Source of the DNA: Bacillota bacterium
Lineage (GTDB): Bacteria; Bacillota_G; SHA-98; UBA4971
Direction of reading: 5' to 3'
Length of the DNA stretch: 19,949 nucleotides
NCBI GenBank assembly: GCA_012512055.1
Contig: JAAZEW010000197.1
Coordinates: 1 to 19,949, forward strand
Of the stretch, positions 6,118 to 13,256 are shown in pieces. Within the stretch, counting starts at the first letter, position 1; each line of letters begins with the position of its first letter. The notes beneath the pieces are model-generated. The model was not told the DNA's origin. It saw only the letters and a program-made list of their open reading frames with translations, and searched no databases. The position numbers were made by a program, and so were the translations under genes.

Positions 6118-6225
6118 TCATGGTGATCTACTTAGTTGAAGTATAGCCAAGAAGCTAAGCCTGCGTCAATATTGATATCTCGCAGGGAATCAAGTAGACT
6201 TGCACAGCGGTAAGCCGAGCATTGC

Positions 6226-6287
6226 TTCAGGTGGATCGCTGCCCTGTTCAGGTGGATCGCTGCCATGTTCAGGAGGATCGCCCCTAG
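6226..6287 (+). repeat. 21-bp tandem repeat, three units
   Basis: Units start at 6226, 6247 and 6268. The shared core is TTCAGGTGGATCGCTGCC. The second differs from the first at one base, and the third has TTCAGGAGGATCGCC and then decays. The rest of the 6135-6420 stretch holds no recognised gene; a promoter for the downstream gene could not be placed with confidence. Confidence 0.85.
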
Positions 6288-6420
6288 CTTGTTTCCGCTT
6301 TTTCTTTGTGACGTGACAGGCTTAAGCCCAACTGTGAAATACTAAGTTTAGTCGTAGAAACCCGCCGGGAATACTTCACGATGAGTCTTTGCTGCCCTAT
6401 ATGTTCAGGGGGTGGTTTAG

Positions 6421-7266
6421 GTGCATCGATTCTGCGCGCTCATGGTCATTGCCGTTGTAATTCTGGGCACAGCCGTCATGTGGCAATGGGAAAGCGGAAT
6501 CAAGAAGAAAGAATTAGGCCTGCATACAGCGCCTGAAATTGACGAGCCAGGCCCGGTAAAGGAATACTCATGCGATTGTGAGCCTGAGGACGATTTGACT
6601 CAGGAAATGCTGCAATTGGCTGCAAAACCATCCCTACAGATGGATATCCCAAGCCCGTCAGGTCAAACCGAAATTACAAGGCCGGCAGGGCGGATAGACA
6701 TAGTGGTGGACACAGTGGAAAGGACTCTCACAGTTTTCTCAGACGGAAAGGCTTACCGAAAATTTCCTGTAGCTGTAGGTAAGCCATCCACACCGTCTCC
6801 GCCCGGGCAATGGCAAGTTGTGTCCAAAGGGGAATGGAGCGGGGGTTTCGGCACAAGGTGGTTAGGACTCAATATGCCGTGGGGTAAGTACGGCATCCAT
6901 GGCACAAATAAGCCTTGGCAGATCGGGGGTTTCGTCAGCGGAGGATGCATCAGGATGCTTAACCATGACGTTGAACTCATTTTTGACTGGATCCCCATGG
7001 GTACGCATGTGGTCATAATAGGTAATCCTTTCGGCCCCTTGCGTGATCCCAGGCGCGAGATAGGCCCGGGAGAACGTGGGCCGGACGTGTTGGCTGTGCA
7101 AACACGCCTGAAAATGCTGGGTTTTGACCCGGGAGCGCAGGACGGAATGTACGAGCAGACTACGATTGATGCGGTAAAGGAGTTCCAGAAGGCTAATTCC
7201 ATGAGCGCAACAGGTGTAGTCACAGATGAAGTATATGATGCCCTCGGACTCCCCCTGTTTGAATGA
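6421..7266 (+). CDS. L,D-transpeptidase (YkuD) with C-terminal peptidoglycan-binding domain
   Basis: This is a predicted extracytoplasmic, membrane-anchored enzyme that forms or exchanges 3-3 type peptidoglycan cross-links. Residues 4-22 form one hydrophobic segment (signal anchor), and a linker of about 65 residues rich in acidic residues, Pro and Ser follows. The YkuD domain spans about 90-202, with the catalytic pair His160 in YGIHGTN and Cys176 in SGGCIRM. A PG_binding_1 repeat spans about 217-278 (GPDVLAVQTRLKMLGFDPG...). GTG at 6421 is the start, with AGGGGGTGG just upstream; no other start would keep the whole anchor. At 281 aa it is typical of clostridial Ldt proteins, several of which act in spore or cell-wall maturation; its exact role here is unknown. 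It appears monocistronic. Confidence 0.92.
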   Translation: MHRFCALMVIAVVILGTAVMWQWESGIKKKELGLHTAPEIDEPGPVKEYSCDCEPEDDLTQEMLQLAAKPSLQMDIPSPSGQTEITRPAGRIDIVVDTVERTLTVFSDGKAYRKFPVAVGKPSTPSPPGQWQVVSKGEWSGGFGTRWLGLNMPWGKYGIHGTNKPWQIGGFVSGGCIRMLNHDVELIFDWIPMGTHVVIIGNPFGPLRDPRREIGPGERGPDVLAVQTRLKMLGFDPGAQDGMYEQTTIDAVKEFQKANSMSATGVVTDEVYDALGLPLFE

Positions 7267-7369
7267 AAGGCTAATAGCAGCGCTTAGCTGAGATATGGGG
7301 AGATACTATGTGCCAGCAGCCGTAAGGGCCGGCAATTAGGCATTAAATGGGTTAATTTCCAGAAAAAGC

Positions 7370-7406
7370 TTGAAAATTGGTTCATATTAGTATAAAATAG
7401 GTTCAT
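7370..7406 (+). promoter_or_regulatory. Promoter with direct-repeat operator candidate
   Basis: TTGAAA (7370-7375), 17 nt and TAAAAT (7393-7398) make a good vegetative promoter. GGTTCAT occurs at 7379-7385 and 7400-7406, two helical turns apart on either side of the -10 box. Since the gene downstream encodes an AbrB-like DNA-binding protein, autoregulation through these repeats is a reasonable inference. Confidence 0.55.
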
Positions 7407-7441
7407 GACATTCCTGGATGACTGAAAAGGAGGGGAAGTGG

Positions 7442-7636
7442 GTGTGGAGGGAAGGGGGATTTTTCGGACTAACCAGTGTTCATGGCGACGGAACAATAAC
7501 AATACCGGAACACGTGCGTAACCGGCTTGGACTTAAGCCCCATGATCATCTGCTTTTTCAGTTGATTGATGAGCACATTGTGGCTTCGAAAGTAAAGGAT
7601 GGGAGTAGGGAGTATTACGCGCGCGTCAGGGGATAA
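7442..7636 (+). CDS. Small AbrB/MazE-like DNA-binding protein
   Basis: This predicted swapped-hairpin beta-barrel DNA-binding protein is of the AbrB/SpoVT/MazE kind. The core reads VHGDGTITIPEHVRNRLGLKPHDHLLFQLIDEHIVASKV, with the usual G-x-(I/V)-x-(I/L)-P...(R/L)-x-x-L-x-(I/L)-x-x-(G/H)-D pattern. GTG at 7442 was chosen because a perfect AAGGAGG ends 8 nt upstream; the ATG at 7418 lies upstream of that RBS, which would then fall inside the gene. The product is 64 aa, single-domain, with no toxin gene next to it, so a transition-state-type regulator is as likely as an orphan antitoxin. It has its own promoter. Confidence 0.75.
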   Translation: MWREGGFFGLTSVHGDGTITIPEHVRNRLGLKPHDHLLFQLIDEHIVASKVKDGSREYYARVRG

Positions 7637-7660
7637 GCTATTTCCCCGGCAAAGAGAAGG

Positions 7661-7720
7661 AGCCATTTGCTGAAATCACGTAGTCTCTGTTCATGGGCAG
7701 AGGCTACATTGCAAATGGCT
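7661..7720 (+). other. Two-tier hairpin between the abrB-like gene and glmU
   Basis: The outer stem AGCCATTTGC (7661-7670) pairs perfectly with GCAAATGGCT (7711-7720). The inner stem GTAGTCTCTG (7680-7689) pairs with CAGAGGCTAC (7698-7707) with one G-T wobble and an 8-nt loop. Only a weak T-rich stretch follows, so it may be a poor terminator or a structured leader. No named riboswitch was recognised. Confidence 0.65.
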
Positions 7721-7766
7721 TTGGCCTGTTTTGGTTAGAGAGTCTTTCTTTAGTGTTTTCCGGTCG

Positions 7767-7772
7767 TATAAT
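7767..7772 (+). promoter_or_regulatory. Candidate -10 box upstream of glmU
   Basis: A perfect TATAAT lies within a short dyad (CCGGT 7760-7764, ACCGG 7780-7784). No good -35 box is present at 16-18 nt, so it may need an activator or be fortuitous. Confidence 0.35.
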
Positions 7773-7820
7773 AGAGGAAACCGGCAACATCATGTTGAAC
7801 ATATATATGGTATGCTAAAA

Positions 7821-7858
7821 ACCTACTCCTAACTGCCTAAACAGAAGTTGGAGTAGGT
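7821..7858 (+). promoter_or_regulatory. Strong leader hairpin just before the glmU RBS
   Basis: ACCTACTCC (7821-7829) pairs perfectly with GGAGTAGGT (7850-7858), extended by AACT/AGTT across a one-base bulge, loop 11 nt. It ends about 11 nt before the glmU Shine-Dalgarno (GGGAG). No T-run follows directly, so control of translation or of mRNA stability is more likely than termination. The rest of 7637-7883 shows no gene. Confidence 0.6.
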
Positions 7859-7883
7859 ATGTTGTTGTAGGGAGTTGCGAATC

Positions 7884-9302
7884 ATGCCAGGATTTCAGGC
7901 TATTATTCTCGCGGCCGGCCTTGGAACAAGAATGCGGTCAAAACTACCGAAAGTCGTCCACGAAATTTGCGGGAAGCCCATGATTATGTTGGTCCTCGAT
8001 GCGCTGGAGGCTGCAGGGGCGGAGCGCACTTTTGTTGTGGTAGGGCACTTGGCTGAACTTGTTGAGGAAATTGTGGGCCGGAGGGCGGTATGTGTTCTTC
8101 AGACTGAGCAAAAGGGAACCGGCCATGCTGTCATGCAGGCTAAAGACGCGCTTTCCGCATATGAAGGTACAGTATTGGTGGCTGCCGGAGATGCAGCCTA
8201 CCTAACTGAATCCGACCTGACATCCCTTGTCAACCACCATCAAGAAACAAAGGCTTCAGCAACACTGTTATCATCAATCGTTGAAGACCCGTTGGGTTAC
8301 GGGCGAGTGGTGCGTGATACTTCAGGACGGGTGAGCCGGATTGTCGAAGAAAAAGACTGCTCTCCTCAGGAAGCATTGATAAAAGAAGTCAACAGTTCTG
8401 TCTACTGCTTCGAAAAGCGTGACTTATTTAATGCCCTTTCCCGCATTACTCCCGATAACGTTCAGGGAGAATACTATCTGACAGACGTAATCGAAGTGAT
8501 GATGAAACAAGGCCTTCGTGTTGAGGCTATAGTCTCAGAAGACCCTTTAGCTGCACAGGGCATCAATACCCGACTCCAACTGGCAGAGGCTGAGAAAATC
8601 TTCAGGGACAGGATACGGGAGCGCCTCATGCTTTCAGGTGTCACCATGGTGGATCCCGCGACTACGTTTGTGGATTTCGACGTTGTCATAGGACAGGATA
8701 CGAAAATCCTGCCGTTTTCAGTAATCCAGGGTGACACAGTCATCGGTGAAAACTGTATAATCGGGCCATTTGCCCGCATTATAGACTCAAAGGTGTCTGA
8801 AGGCGCTTCCATAAGTAATGCTGTTGTTATTGAAGCTGAAGTAGGTGAAGATGTATCGGTAGGCCCTTATGCGTATCTTCGCACAGGGACTGTCCTTCTT
8901 GAGCGTTCCAAGGTCGGGACTTTTGTAGAGGTGAAAAAATCAACTGTAGGAAAAGGCAGTAAAGTTCCTCATCAGACTTATCTCGGCGATGCGACGGTAG
9001 GTGAAGGGGTTAACATAGGAGCAGGAACGATAACCTGTAACTACGATGGATGTTACAAGTATCCTACTATTATTTCAGACGGAGTATTTGTGGGCAGTAA
9101 CACCAACTTTGTGGCGCCTGTGAAAATCGGCAAGGGAGCTTATATTGCTGCAGGTTCCACTATCACGGAAGATGTGCCTGAAGGAGCCCTTGGAATAGCC
9201 CGTGGAAGGCAAAAGAATATTCAGGGCTGGGTAAAGAAGCGACTCAAAGAGGGTAAGAAATCAGGTTCTCAAGAAGATTCCGGCGGAACCTGCGATATAT
9301 AG
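7884..9302 (+). CDS. glmU: Bifunctional UDP-N-acetylglucosamine pyrophosphorylase / glucosamine-1-phosphate N-acetyltransferase
   Basis: GlmU acetylates glucosamine-1-phosphate with acetyl-CoA and then couples it to UTP, giving UDP-GlcNAc for peptidoglycan. The N-terminal uridylyltransferase half shows LAAGLGTRMRSKLPKVVHEICGKPM, TEQKGTGHAV and AAGDAA. The C-terminal half, from about residue 255, is a left-handed beta-helix of hexapeptide repeats (VGPYAYLRTG, VGTFVEVKKSTVG, HQTYLGDATVGEGVNIGAGTITCNYDG). ATG at 7884 (MPGFQAIILAAG) has GGGAG 9 nt upstream; a TTG three codons earlier is the only close alternative. Length is 472 aa, slightly over the usual 450-460, with a charged tail. prs follows 13 nt downstream, so they are likely cotranscribed, as in other Bacillota. 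Confidence 0.97.
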   Translation: MPGFQAIILAAGLGTRMRSKLPKVVHEICGKPMIMLVLDALEAAGAERTFVVVGHLAELVEEIVGRRAVCVLQTEQKGTGHAVMQAKDALSAYEGTVLVAAGDAAYLTESDLTSLVNHHQETKASATLLSSIVEDPLGYGRVVRDTSGRVSRIVEEKDCSPQEALIKEVNSSVYCFEKRDLFNALSRITPDNVQGEYYLTDVIEVMMKQGLRVEAIVSEDPLAAQGINTRLQLAEAEKIFRDRIRERLMLSGVTMVDPATTFVDFDVVIGQDTKILPFSVIQGDTVIGENCIIGPFARIIDSKVSEGASISNAVVIEAEVGEDVSVGPYAYLRTGTVLLERSKVGTFVEVKKSTVGKGSKVPHQTYLGDATVGEGVNIGAGTITCNYDGCYKYPTIISDGVFVGSNTNFVAPVKIGKGAYIAAGSTITEDVPEGALGIARGRQKNIQGWVKKRLKEGKKSGSQEDSGGTCDI

Positions 9303-9315
9303 GAGGGCTTGTGCA

Positions 9316-10290
9316 ATGAATGGTAACGACGGGGTGCATCTGATATTGCCGTCTTATAAGAGGCTGAAGTTGTTTACAGGGCTGGCTCATCCTGAGCTTG
9401 CCTTCGAGATTGCTTCTCATCTTGACATAGGAGTCTCTGCCATGAGAGTGGACAGGTTCAAGGACGGCGAAATACGAGTAGGCATAGACGAGACAGTCAG
9501 GGGCGTGGATTGCTTTTTGGTACAACCTACTTGCCCACCGGTGAATGATAATCTCATGGAGCTCTTGATTATTGTTGATGCCATGCGTCGGGCGTCTGCA
9601 AGAACGGTGACTGCAGTGATCCCTTATTATGGCTATGCAAGGCAGGACAGGAAGGCTAAGGCCAGAGACCCGATTACCGCCAAATTAGTCGCTAACCTCC
9701 TTGTTACCGCAGGATGTGACAGAATACTGACAATAGACCTCCATGCAGGACAGATTCAAGGTTTCTTCGATATTCCTGTCGATCCTTTGCTTGCCATGCC
9801 GATTCTTGTAAAATACGTTAGGGATTCCGGCCTCTCCAATTGTGTTATCGCATCTCCCGACATCGGGGGAACGGTACGGGCGCGGGCAATGGCGGAGAAA
9901 CTAGGCGTCGGCTTGATAGTAATTGATAAGAGACGTCCTGCGCCGAATATTTCAGAAGTGATGAACATTATTGGAGATGTGAAAGGCAAGACTGTTATAC
10001 TAGTTGATGATATAATTGACACTGGCGGCACAATTGTCCAAGCGGCGGAGGCGCTGCATGATGCAGGAGCAAAACAGGTACTTGCAGCATGCACTCACGC
10101 CCTTCTATCGGGGCAAGCAAAGGACAATTTGTCAGCATCGGTCCTTCAGAAAGTAATTGTCACAAACACTATACCGCTGAGTGAAAGCAGACGTCCGGCG
10201 AGAACTGAAGTCCTGTCGGTCGCACCTCTTTTAGCAGAGGCAATCAAGCGTATCTACCAGGACCTTCCGGTCTCGACGTTATTTGAGTAG
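9316..10290 (+). CDS. prs: Ribose-phosphate pyrophosphokinase (PRPP synthetase)
   Basis: Prs makes PRPP from ribose-5-phosphate and ATP, feeding nucleotide, histidine and tryptophan synthesis in the cytoplasm. Family landmarks are all visible: KLFTGLAHPELAFEIASHL near the start, FKDGEIRV, the ATP-binding YYGYARQDRKAKARDPITAK, TIDLHAGQIQGFFDIPVD (divalent metal and flexible loop), and the PRPP-binding loop VILVDDIIDTGGT. At 324 aa the length is normal. The ATG at 9316 has AGGAGGG about 8 nt upstream. It lies between glmU and rplY in the conserved firmicute order glmU-prs-ctc-pth. Confidence 0.97.
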   Translation: MNGNDGVHLILPSYKRLKLFTGLAHPELAFEIASHLDIGVSAMRVDRFKDGEIRVGIDETVRGVDCFLVQPTCPPVNDNLMELLIIVDAMRRASARTVTAVIPYYGYARQDRKAKARDPITAKLVANLLVTAGCDRILTIDLHAGQIQGFFDIPVDPLLAMPILVKYVRDSGLSNCVIASPDIGGTVRARAMAEKLGVGLIVIDKRRPAPNISEVMNIIGDVKGKTVILVDDIIDTGGTIVQAAEALHDAGAKQVLAACTHALLSGQAKDNLSASVLQKVIVTNTIPLSESRRPARTEVLSVAPLLAEAIKRIYQDLPVSTLFE

Positions 10291-10319
10291 GCGGCACTGT
10301 TAGAAGGAGTTGACACGAC

Positions 10320-11003
10320 GTGAGACAGGTGATCATAAGGGGAGAATTACGGCAGCAAACAGGCAAAGGCGCTGCGAGAAGAATGCGGGCGAGCCGCAGG
10401 GTACCTGCTGTTGTCTACGGGAAAGGTGAAGAGACGACCATCATTTCCCTGGATGAGCGCGAATTCGGAAAAGCAATGCAAGCCGGGCTTGGCGGAGGTA
10501 CGTTAATCAGACTGGTCCTGTCTAAGGATGCAGATGAGAAAGGCCCGGATGAGATTGAGAAGACTGCAATTCTTAAGGAAGTACAATCAGATGTCGTGCG
10601 CGGTAATGTGATTCACGTGGATTTCCAAGCCATATCTATGGATGAAGCTATTACCACTAAGGTGCCGGTAGTGCTTGTGGGTGAAGAGAGCAGGCCAAAC
10701 GACGGAGGCATCATGCAGCACATGATATGGGAGCTGGAAGTGCATGCACTTCCTATGGATATCCCTGAGCGCGTAGAGGTAGACGTTTCCAAGCTGGAGA
10801 TCGGCGATTCCATCAAGGTAGGAGACCTTGACCTCCCGGAGGATGTCCAGGCGAACACAGGGGAAGACGAAGTAATCATCCTCGTTGCCGCTCCCGATAT
10901 AGTGGTTGAAGAGGAAGAGGAAGCTGAGGAAGAGGATGAGGAATTGACGGCTGAAGGGGCAACTGAGGATCATGTCGCTACCGGAGGACATGAAACAGAG
11001 TAG
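10320..11003 (+). CDS. rplY: 50S ribosomal protein L25 / general stress protein Ctc
   Basis: bL25 of the long CTC/TL5 type binds 5S rRNA in the large ribosomal subunit. The N-terminal RNA-binding domain (about 1-95) contains RRMRASRRVPAVVYGKG and ILKEVQSDVVRGNVIHVDFQ. A C-terminal beta domain of TL5 type runs to about 195 (VPVVLVGEESRPNDGGIMQHMIWELEVHALPMDIPE). The protein ends in a strongly acidic tail of mostly Glu and Asp. The start is GTG at 10320 with AAGGAG 10 nt upstream. The 227-aa length matches Ctc-type rather than the short gamma-proteobacterial L25. Its last codons overlap pth by 32 nt if the first pth ATG is used. In Bacillus the orthologue is stress-inducible; no sigma-B promoter was seen here. 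Confidence 0.95.
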   Translation: MRQVIIRGELRQQTGKGAARRMRASRRVPAVVYGKGEETTIISLDEREFGKAMQAGLGGGTLIRLVLSKDADEKGPDEIEKTAILKEVQSDVVRGNVIHVDFQAISMDEAITTKVPVVLVGEESRPNDGGIMQHMIWELEVHALPMDIPERVEVDVSKLEIGDSIKVGDLDLPEDVQANTGEDEVIILVAAPDIVVEEEEEAEEEDEELTAEGATEDHVATGGHETE

Positions 11004-11580
11004 CAGAGAATCCGACAGAGATATAAGACTCGTCGTCGGGCTGGGTAATCCCGGTAGCCAATATGAAGGTTCCCGACACAACGCCGGATTTCGGGTAATG
11101 GATATATTGTCTGCTCGACATGGGATCCGCTTTGGAGAGTACAGGTTTTCGTCGCTCATAGGATATGGGAAGATAGCGGGGATAAATGTTGTTCTTGCCA
11201 AACCCCTGACGTATATGAATCGTAGCGGCCTTGCGGTTGGCGCCATGGTGACTTGGTACAATTTGCATCCCGGTAACATGCTGATTGTTTTAGATGATAT
11301 CGCGTTGGAACAAGGCAGGCTGAGGATTCGCGCCAAGGGAAGTGATGGCGGACATAACGGGTTGAAATCCATTATTGATGGTGTTAAAACGGAAGAAATC
11401 CCCAGGCTTCGCATTGGAATTGGAATGCCCGGTCCTGCTGTTGACATGAGTTGTCATGTGATTGATTGGTTTGAAAAGGAAGAAATTCCTATTATTTCAG
11501 GGGCCTTGCTGAAGGCAGCAGACGCTGTGGCGGTTTGGGTGGAACATGGTATTGATCGGGTTATGAATGAGTTTAACTAA
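10972..11580 (+). CDS. pth: Peptidyl-tRNA hydrolase
   Basis: Pth cleaves the ester bond of peptidyl-tRNAs that drop off the ribosome, recycling tRNA. Characteristic sequences are LVVGLGNPGSQYEGSRHNAGF (Asn26, catalytic His36), KPLTYMNRSG, VLDDIALEQGRLRIRAKGSDGGHNGLKSI and RLRIGIGMP. Length from the ATG at 10972 is 202 aa, normal for the family. A second ATG at 10990 gives 196 aa. Neither has an ideally spaced RBS: GAGG is 3 nt from the first, GGAGG is 2 nt from the second, so the start is uncertain by six codons and translational coupling to rplY is likely. A strong terminator follows the gene. Confidence 0.95.
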   Translation: MSLPEDMKQSSRESDRDIRLVVGLGNPGSQYEGSRHNAGFRVMDILSARHGIRFGEYRFSSLIGYGKIAGINVVLAKPLTYMNRSGLAVGAMVTWYNLHPGNMLIVLDDIALEQGRLRIRAKGSDGGHNGLKSIIDGVKTEEIPRLRIGIGMPGPAVDMSCHVIDWFEKEEIPIISGALLKAADAVAVWVEHGIDRVMNEFN

Positions 11581-11601
11581 GTCACAGACAGGGTTAATTT
11601 T

Positions 11602-11630
11602 GAAGGGGCCGAAGCCCCTTCTTTGCTTTG
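11602..11630 (+). terminator. Rho-independent terminator after pth
   Basis: A perfect 8-bp stem, GAAGGGGC (11602-11609) with GCCCCTTC (11614-11621), closes a CGAA tetraloop and is followed by TTTGCTTTG. It ends the glmU-prs-rplY-pth run. The hairpin also lies downstream of the convergent SASP gene, but the minus strand lacks a T-run after the stem. Confidence 0.85.
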
Positions 11631-11658
11631 TCAGCTTACCGGATTCCACATGCCGATC

Positions 11659-11856
11659 TTACTTCCTGAGCTGGCCTGACATGAGTTCCTCGGCTTTTTG
11701 AATCAGCCCGCGGACTATTAGACCGGCTTCTCGAGTGGTGATGTTGCCGTAGTCGTACAATCCATTCTCAACACCGATTTTATCAGCGAATCCTAGTTCT
11801 TTTGCAATTTCATATTTTACTTGATCCGAAACGATGCTGCGGTTTCTCCGACTCAT
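11659..11856 (-). CDS. Small acid-soluble spore protein, alpha/beta type (SASP)
   Basis: SASPs coat spore DNA and protect it from UV and chemical damage, and are degraded at germination. The 65-aa product shows the family pattern: KYEIAKELGFADKIG (the germination-protease recognition region) and the second conserved block YGNITTREAGLIVRGLIQKAEELM. The family usually has G-x-(I/L)-(T/S)-(A/S)-(R/K)-x-x-G here, so it fits but is not a perfect classical SspA/B. ATG at 11856 was chosen because the homologous part starts there and GGGGTGGAG lies just upstream; the open frame extends further but without family similarity. A forespore (sigma-G) promoter was expected in the 106-nt gap to etfA but was not clearly seen. 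Confidence 0.8.
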   Translation of the reverse strand: MSRRNRSIVSDQVKYEIAKELGFADKIGVENGLYDYGNITTREAGLIVRGLIQKAEELMSGQLRK

Positions 11857-11962
11857 AGCTCCACCCCTAAGAATAGTGTCTCCGAGGAGCCTGATTGCAT
11901 GAGAGAGTCCTTCTGGCGGAAATGGAATGATTGTCAAATCAATACATTTATTGTCATTTATG

Positions 11963-13171
11963 TCAAGGGTTTTTCCGGAGCTCATCTATGAGCGCAGGTA
12001 TAATCTCCAGAGCATCTCCTATGATGCCGTAGGTGGCTATGGAAAATATCGGCGCGTTGGGATCCTTGTTAATTGCGACTATTACGTCAGACGAGGACAT
12101 TCCCGCCAAGTGCTGGACAGCTCCGGATATGCCGCATGCTACATAGAGCTTTGGCCTTACAGTTTTGCCGGTTTGTCCTACTTGATGCGCATATGGTATC
12201 CAACCTGCGTCAACTGCGGCTCGCGAGGCGCCTACCGCGCCTCCCAGCAGTTGGGCAAGCTCCTCCAGGAGCGCAAAATTCTCAGGTTTCCCAAGGCCTC
12301 TGCCACCGGACACTACTATGTCTGCTTCCTGGATATTCGCACGCTGTCCGGACGCAAGGTGTGTTTCCAAAAGCCTGGCGCGGGGAGGCAGGATTTCCCG
12401 GGAAAGCTTCACTACTGTGCCGGTTCGGCTATTATCGGGCACTCGGGCTTTCATGACTTTCGGACGCACTGTTGCCATTTGAGGCCGCTTTTCCGGACAA
12501 ACAATAGTGGCCATGATATTTCCGCCGAATGCAGGCCTGGTTTGAAGGAGCAGCCTATTCTCTTTGTCAATGTCAAGTCCGGTGCAGTCCGCGGTGAGTC
12601 CGGTTTTCAACTTGACAGCTATCCTTGGGGCAAGGGATCTCCCGACAGTAGTGGCTCCGAAAAGAAAAACAGAAGGCCGGTATTCCGTAACAAGCTCAGC
12701 AATTACCTGTGCATAAGGCTCATCTTGGAAGTTCTGAAGGGCAGGGTCATCAACTAAGTACACTTTACTTGCGCCATACTTAATCATCTCCTCTGCCACG
12801 TGTTCAACGTCATATCCCAAGAGGACGGCGCATAGTTCTTCACCTAAGTCAGACGCCAGGTTCTGTCCTTCCCCCAGCAGCTCATATGCGACACCTGCAG
12901 GCTTTCCGTTGCGTTGCTCTATGAATACCCATACACCTTCCCAATGCCGGCCATGCGTTTCAGGCTTCACACCTTCAGATTCCTCGGAAGGCCGGCCTGA
13001 ATTTGCTGCAACAATAGCGTCTGAAGGGCATTCTTCTCGGCAGGCTCCACAGAGAACACAATTATCCAGGAGATAAGCAACGCCATCTCTGACTTCTATG
13101 GCGTTATACGGGCAGGCAGGGACGCATGCCCCGCAACCGGTGCATTTAGAGGAGATAATTTCAACTGACAT
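11963..13171 (-). CDS. etfA: Electron transfer flavoprotein alpha subunit with N-terminal 2[4Fe-4S] ferredoxin domain
   Basis: This is the FAD-binding alpha subunit of ETF, passing electrons between the acyl-CoA dehydrogenase, NAD(H) and ferredoxin in the cytoplasm. Residues 1-60 are a bacterial ferredoxin domain with two complete CxxCxxCxxxCP motifs (KCTGCGACVPACP and NCVLCGACREECP). The EtfA N-domain follows (VWVFIEQRNGKPAGVAYELLGE), then the FAD-binding C-domain (GRGLGKPENFALLEELAQLLGGAVGASRAAVDAGW, GQTGKTVRPKLYVACGISGAVQHLAGM). Fusions of this kind are known in anaerobes, for example CarE of the caffeyl-CoA reductase of Acetobacterium. ATG at 13171 (MSVEIISSKC) has GGGAGG 9 nt upstream; an in-frame extension upstream runs into the copy D palindrome and is not supported. 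Length is 402 aa. It is third in the likely operon, separated from etfB by an unusually long 244-nt gap. Confidence 0.95.
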   Translation of the reverse strand: MSVEIISSKCTGCGACVPACPYNAIEVRDGVAYLLDNCVLCGACREECPSDAIVAANSGRPSEESEGVKPETHGRHWEGVWVFIEQRNGKPAGVAYELLGEGQNLASDLGEELCAVLLGYDVEHVAEEMIKYGASKVYLVDDPALQNFQDEPYAQVIAELVTEYRPSVFLFGATTVGRSLAPRIAVKLKTGLTADCTGLDIDKENRLLLQTRPAFGGNIMATIVCPEKRPQMATVRPKVMKARVPDNSRTGTVVKLSREILPPRARLLETHLASGQRANIQEADIVVSGGRGLGKPENFALLEELAQLLGGAVGASRAAVDAGWIPYAHQVGQTGKTVRPKLYVACGISGAVQHLAGMSSSDVIVAINKDPNAPIFSIATYGIIGDALEIIPALIDELRKNP

Positions 13172-13256
13172 TGATGAAAGCCTCCCATTTCGTAAGCTGC
13201 ACAAAAACATGGCGTTCTTGTTATTCGATACCTTCCGGCTCGGGGAATTCTTCCGG

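Larger units (their letters stand above)
5782..6134 (+). repeat. Dispersed composite element, copy B (M1 + M2 + M3)
   Basis: This 353-bp copy runs from TAAGTA (5782-5787) to TACTTA (6129-6134). It matches copy A at both ends but carries 134 extra bp: GTACGTAC occurs at 5840 and again at 5974, bracketing module M2. M2 spans about 5858-5962, and M3 spans 6012-6117 in inverted orientation relative to copy A. The element fills most of the divergent gap between cca and the L,D-transpeptidase gene. No ORF in it looks coding. The modular build resembles the idea of BOX elements in Streptococcus, but the sequence was not recognised. Confidence 0.88.

Noticed and set aside
7310..7325. GTGCCAGCAGCCGTAA resembles the 16S rRNA 515-530 loop
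   Set aside because: Only about 13 nt match and no other rRNA sequence flanks it; taken as chance.
10587..11447. 286-codon minus-strand ORF opposite rplY and pth
   Set aside because: It is antisense to two clearly conserved genes, has no RBS or recognisable domain, and reflects their codon pattern.
11927..12757. 276-codon plus-strand ORF opposite etfA
   Set aside because: It is antisense to a well-supported gene and its product is low-complexity, Arg/Ser/Gly-rich without motifs.
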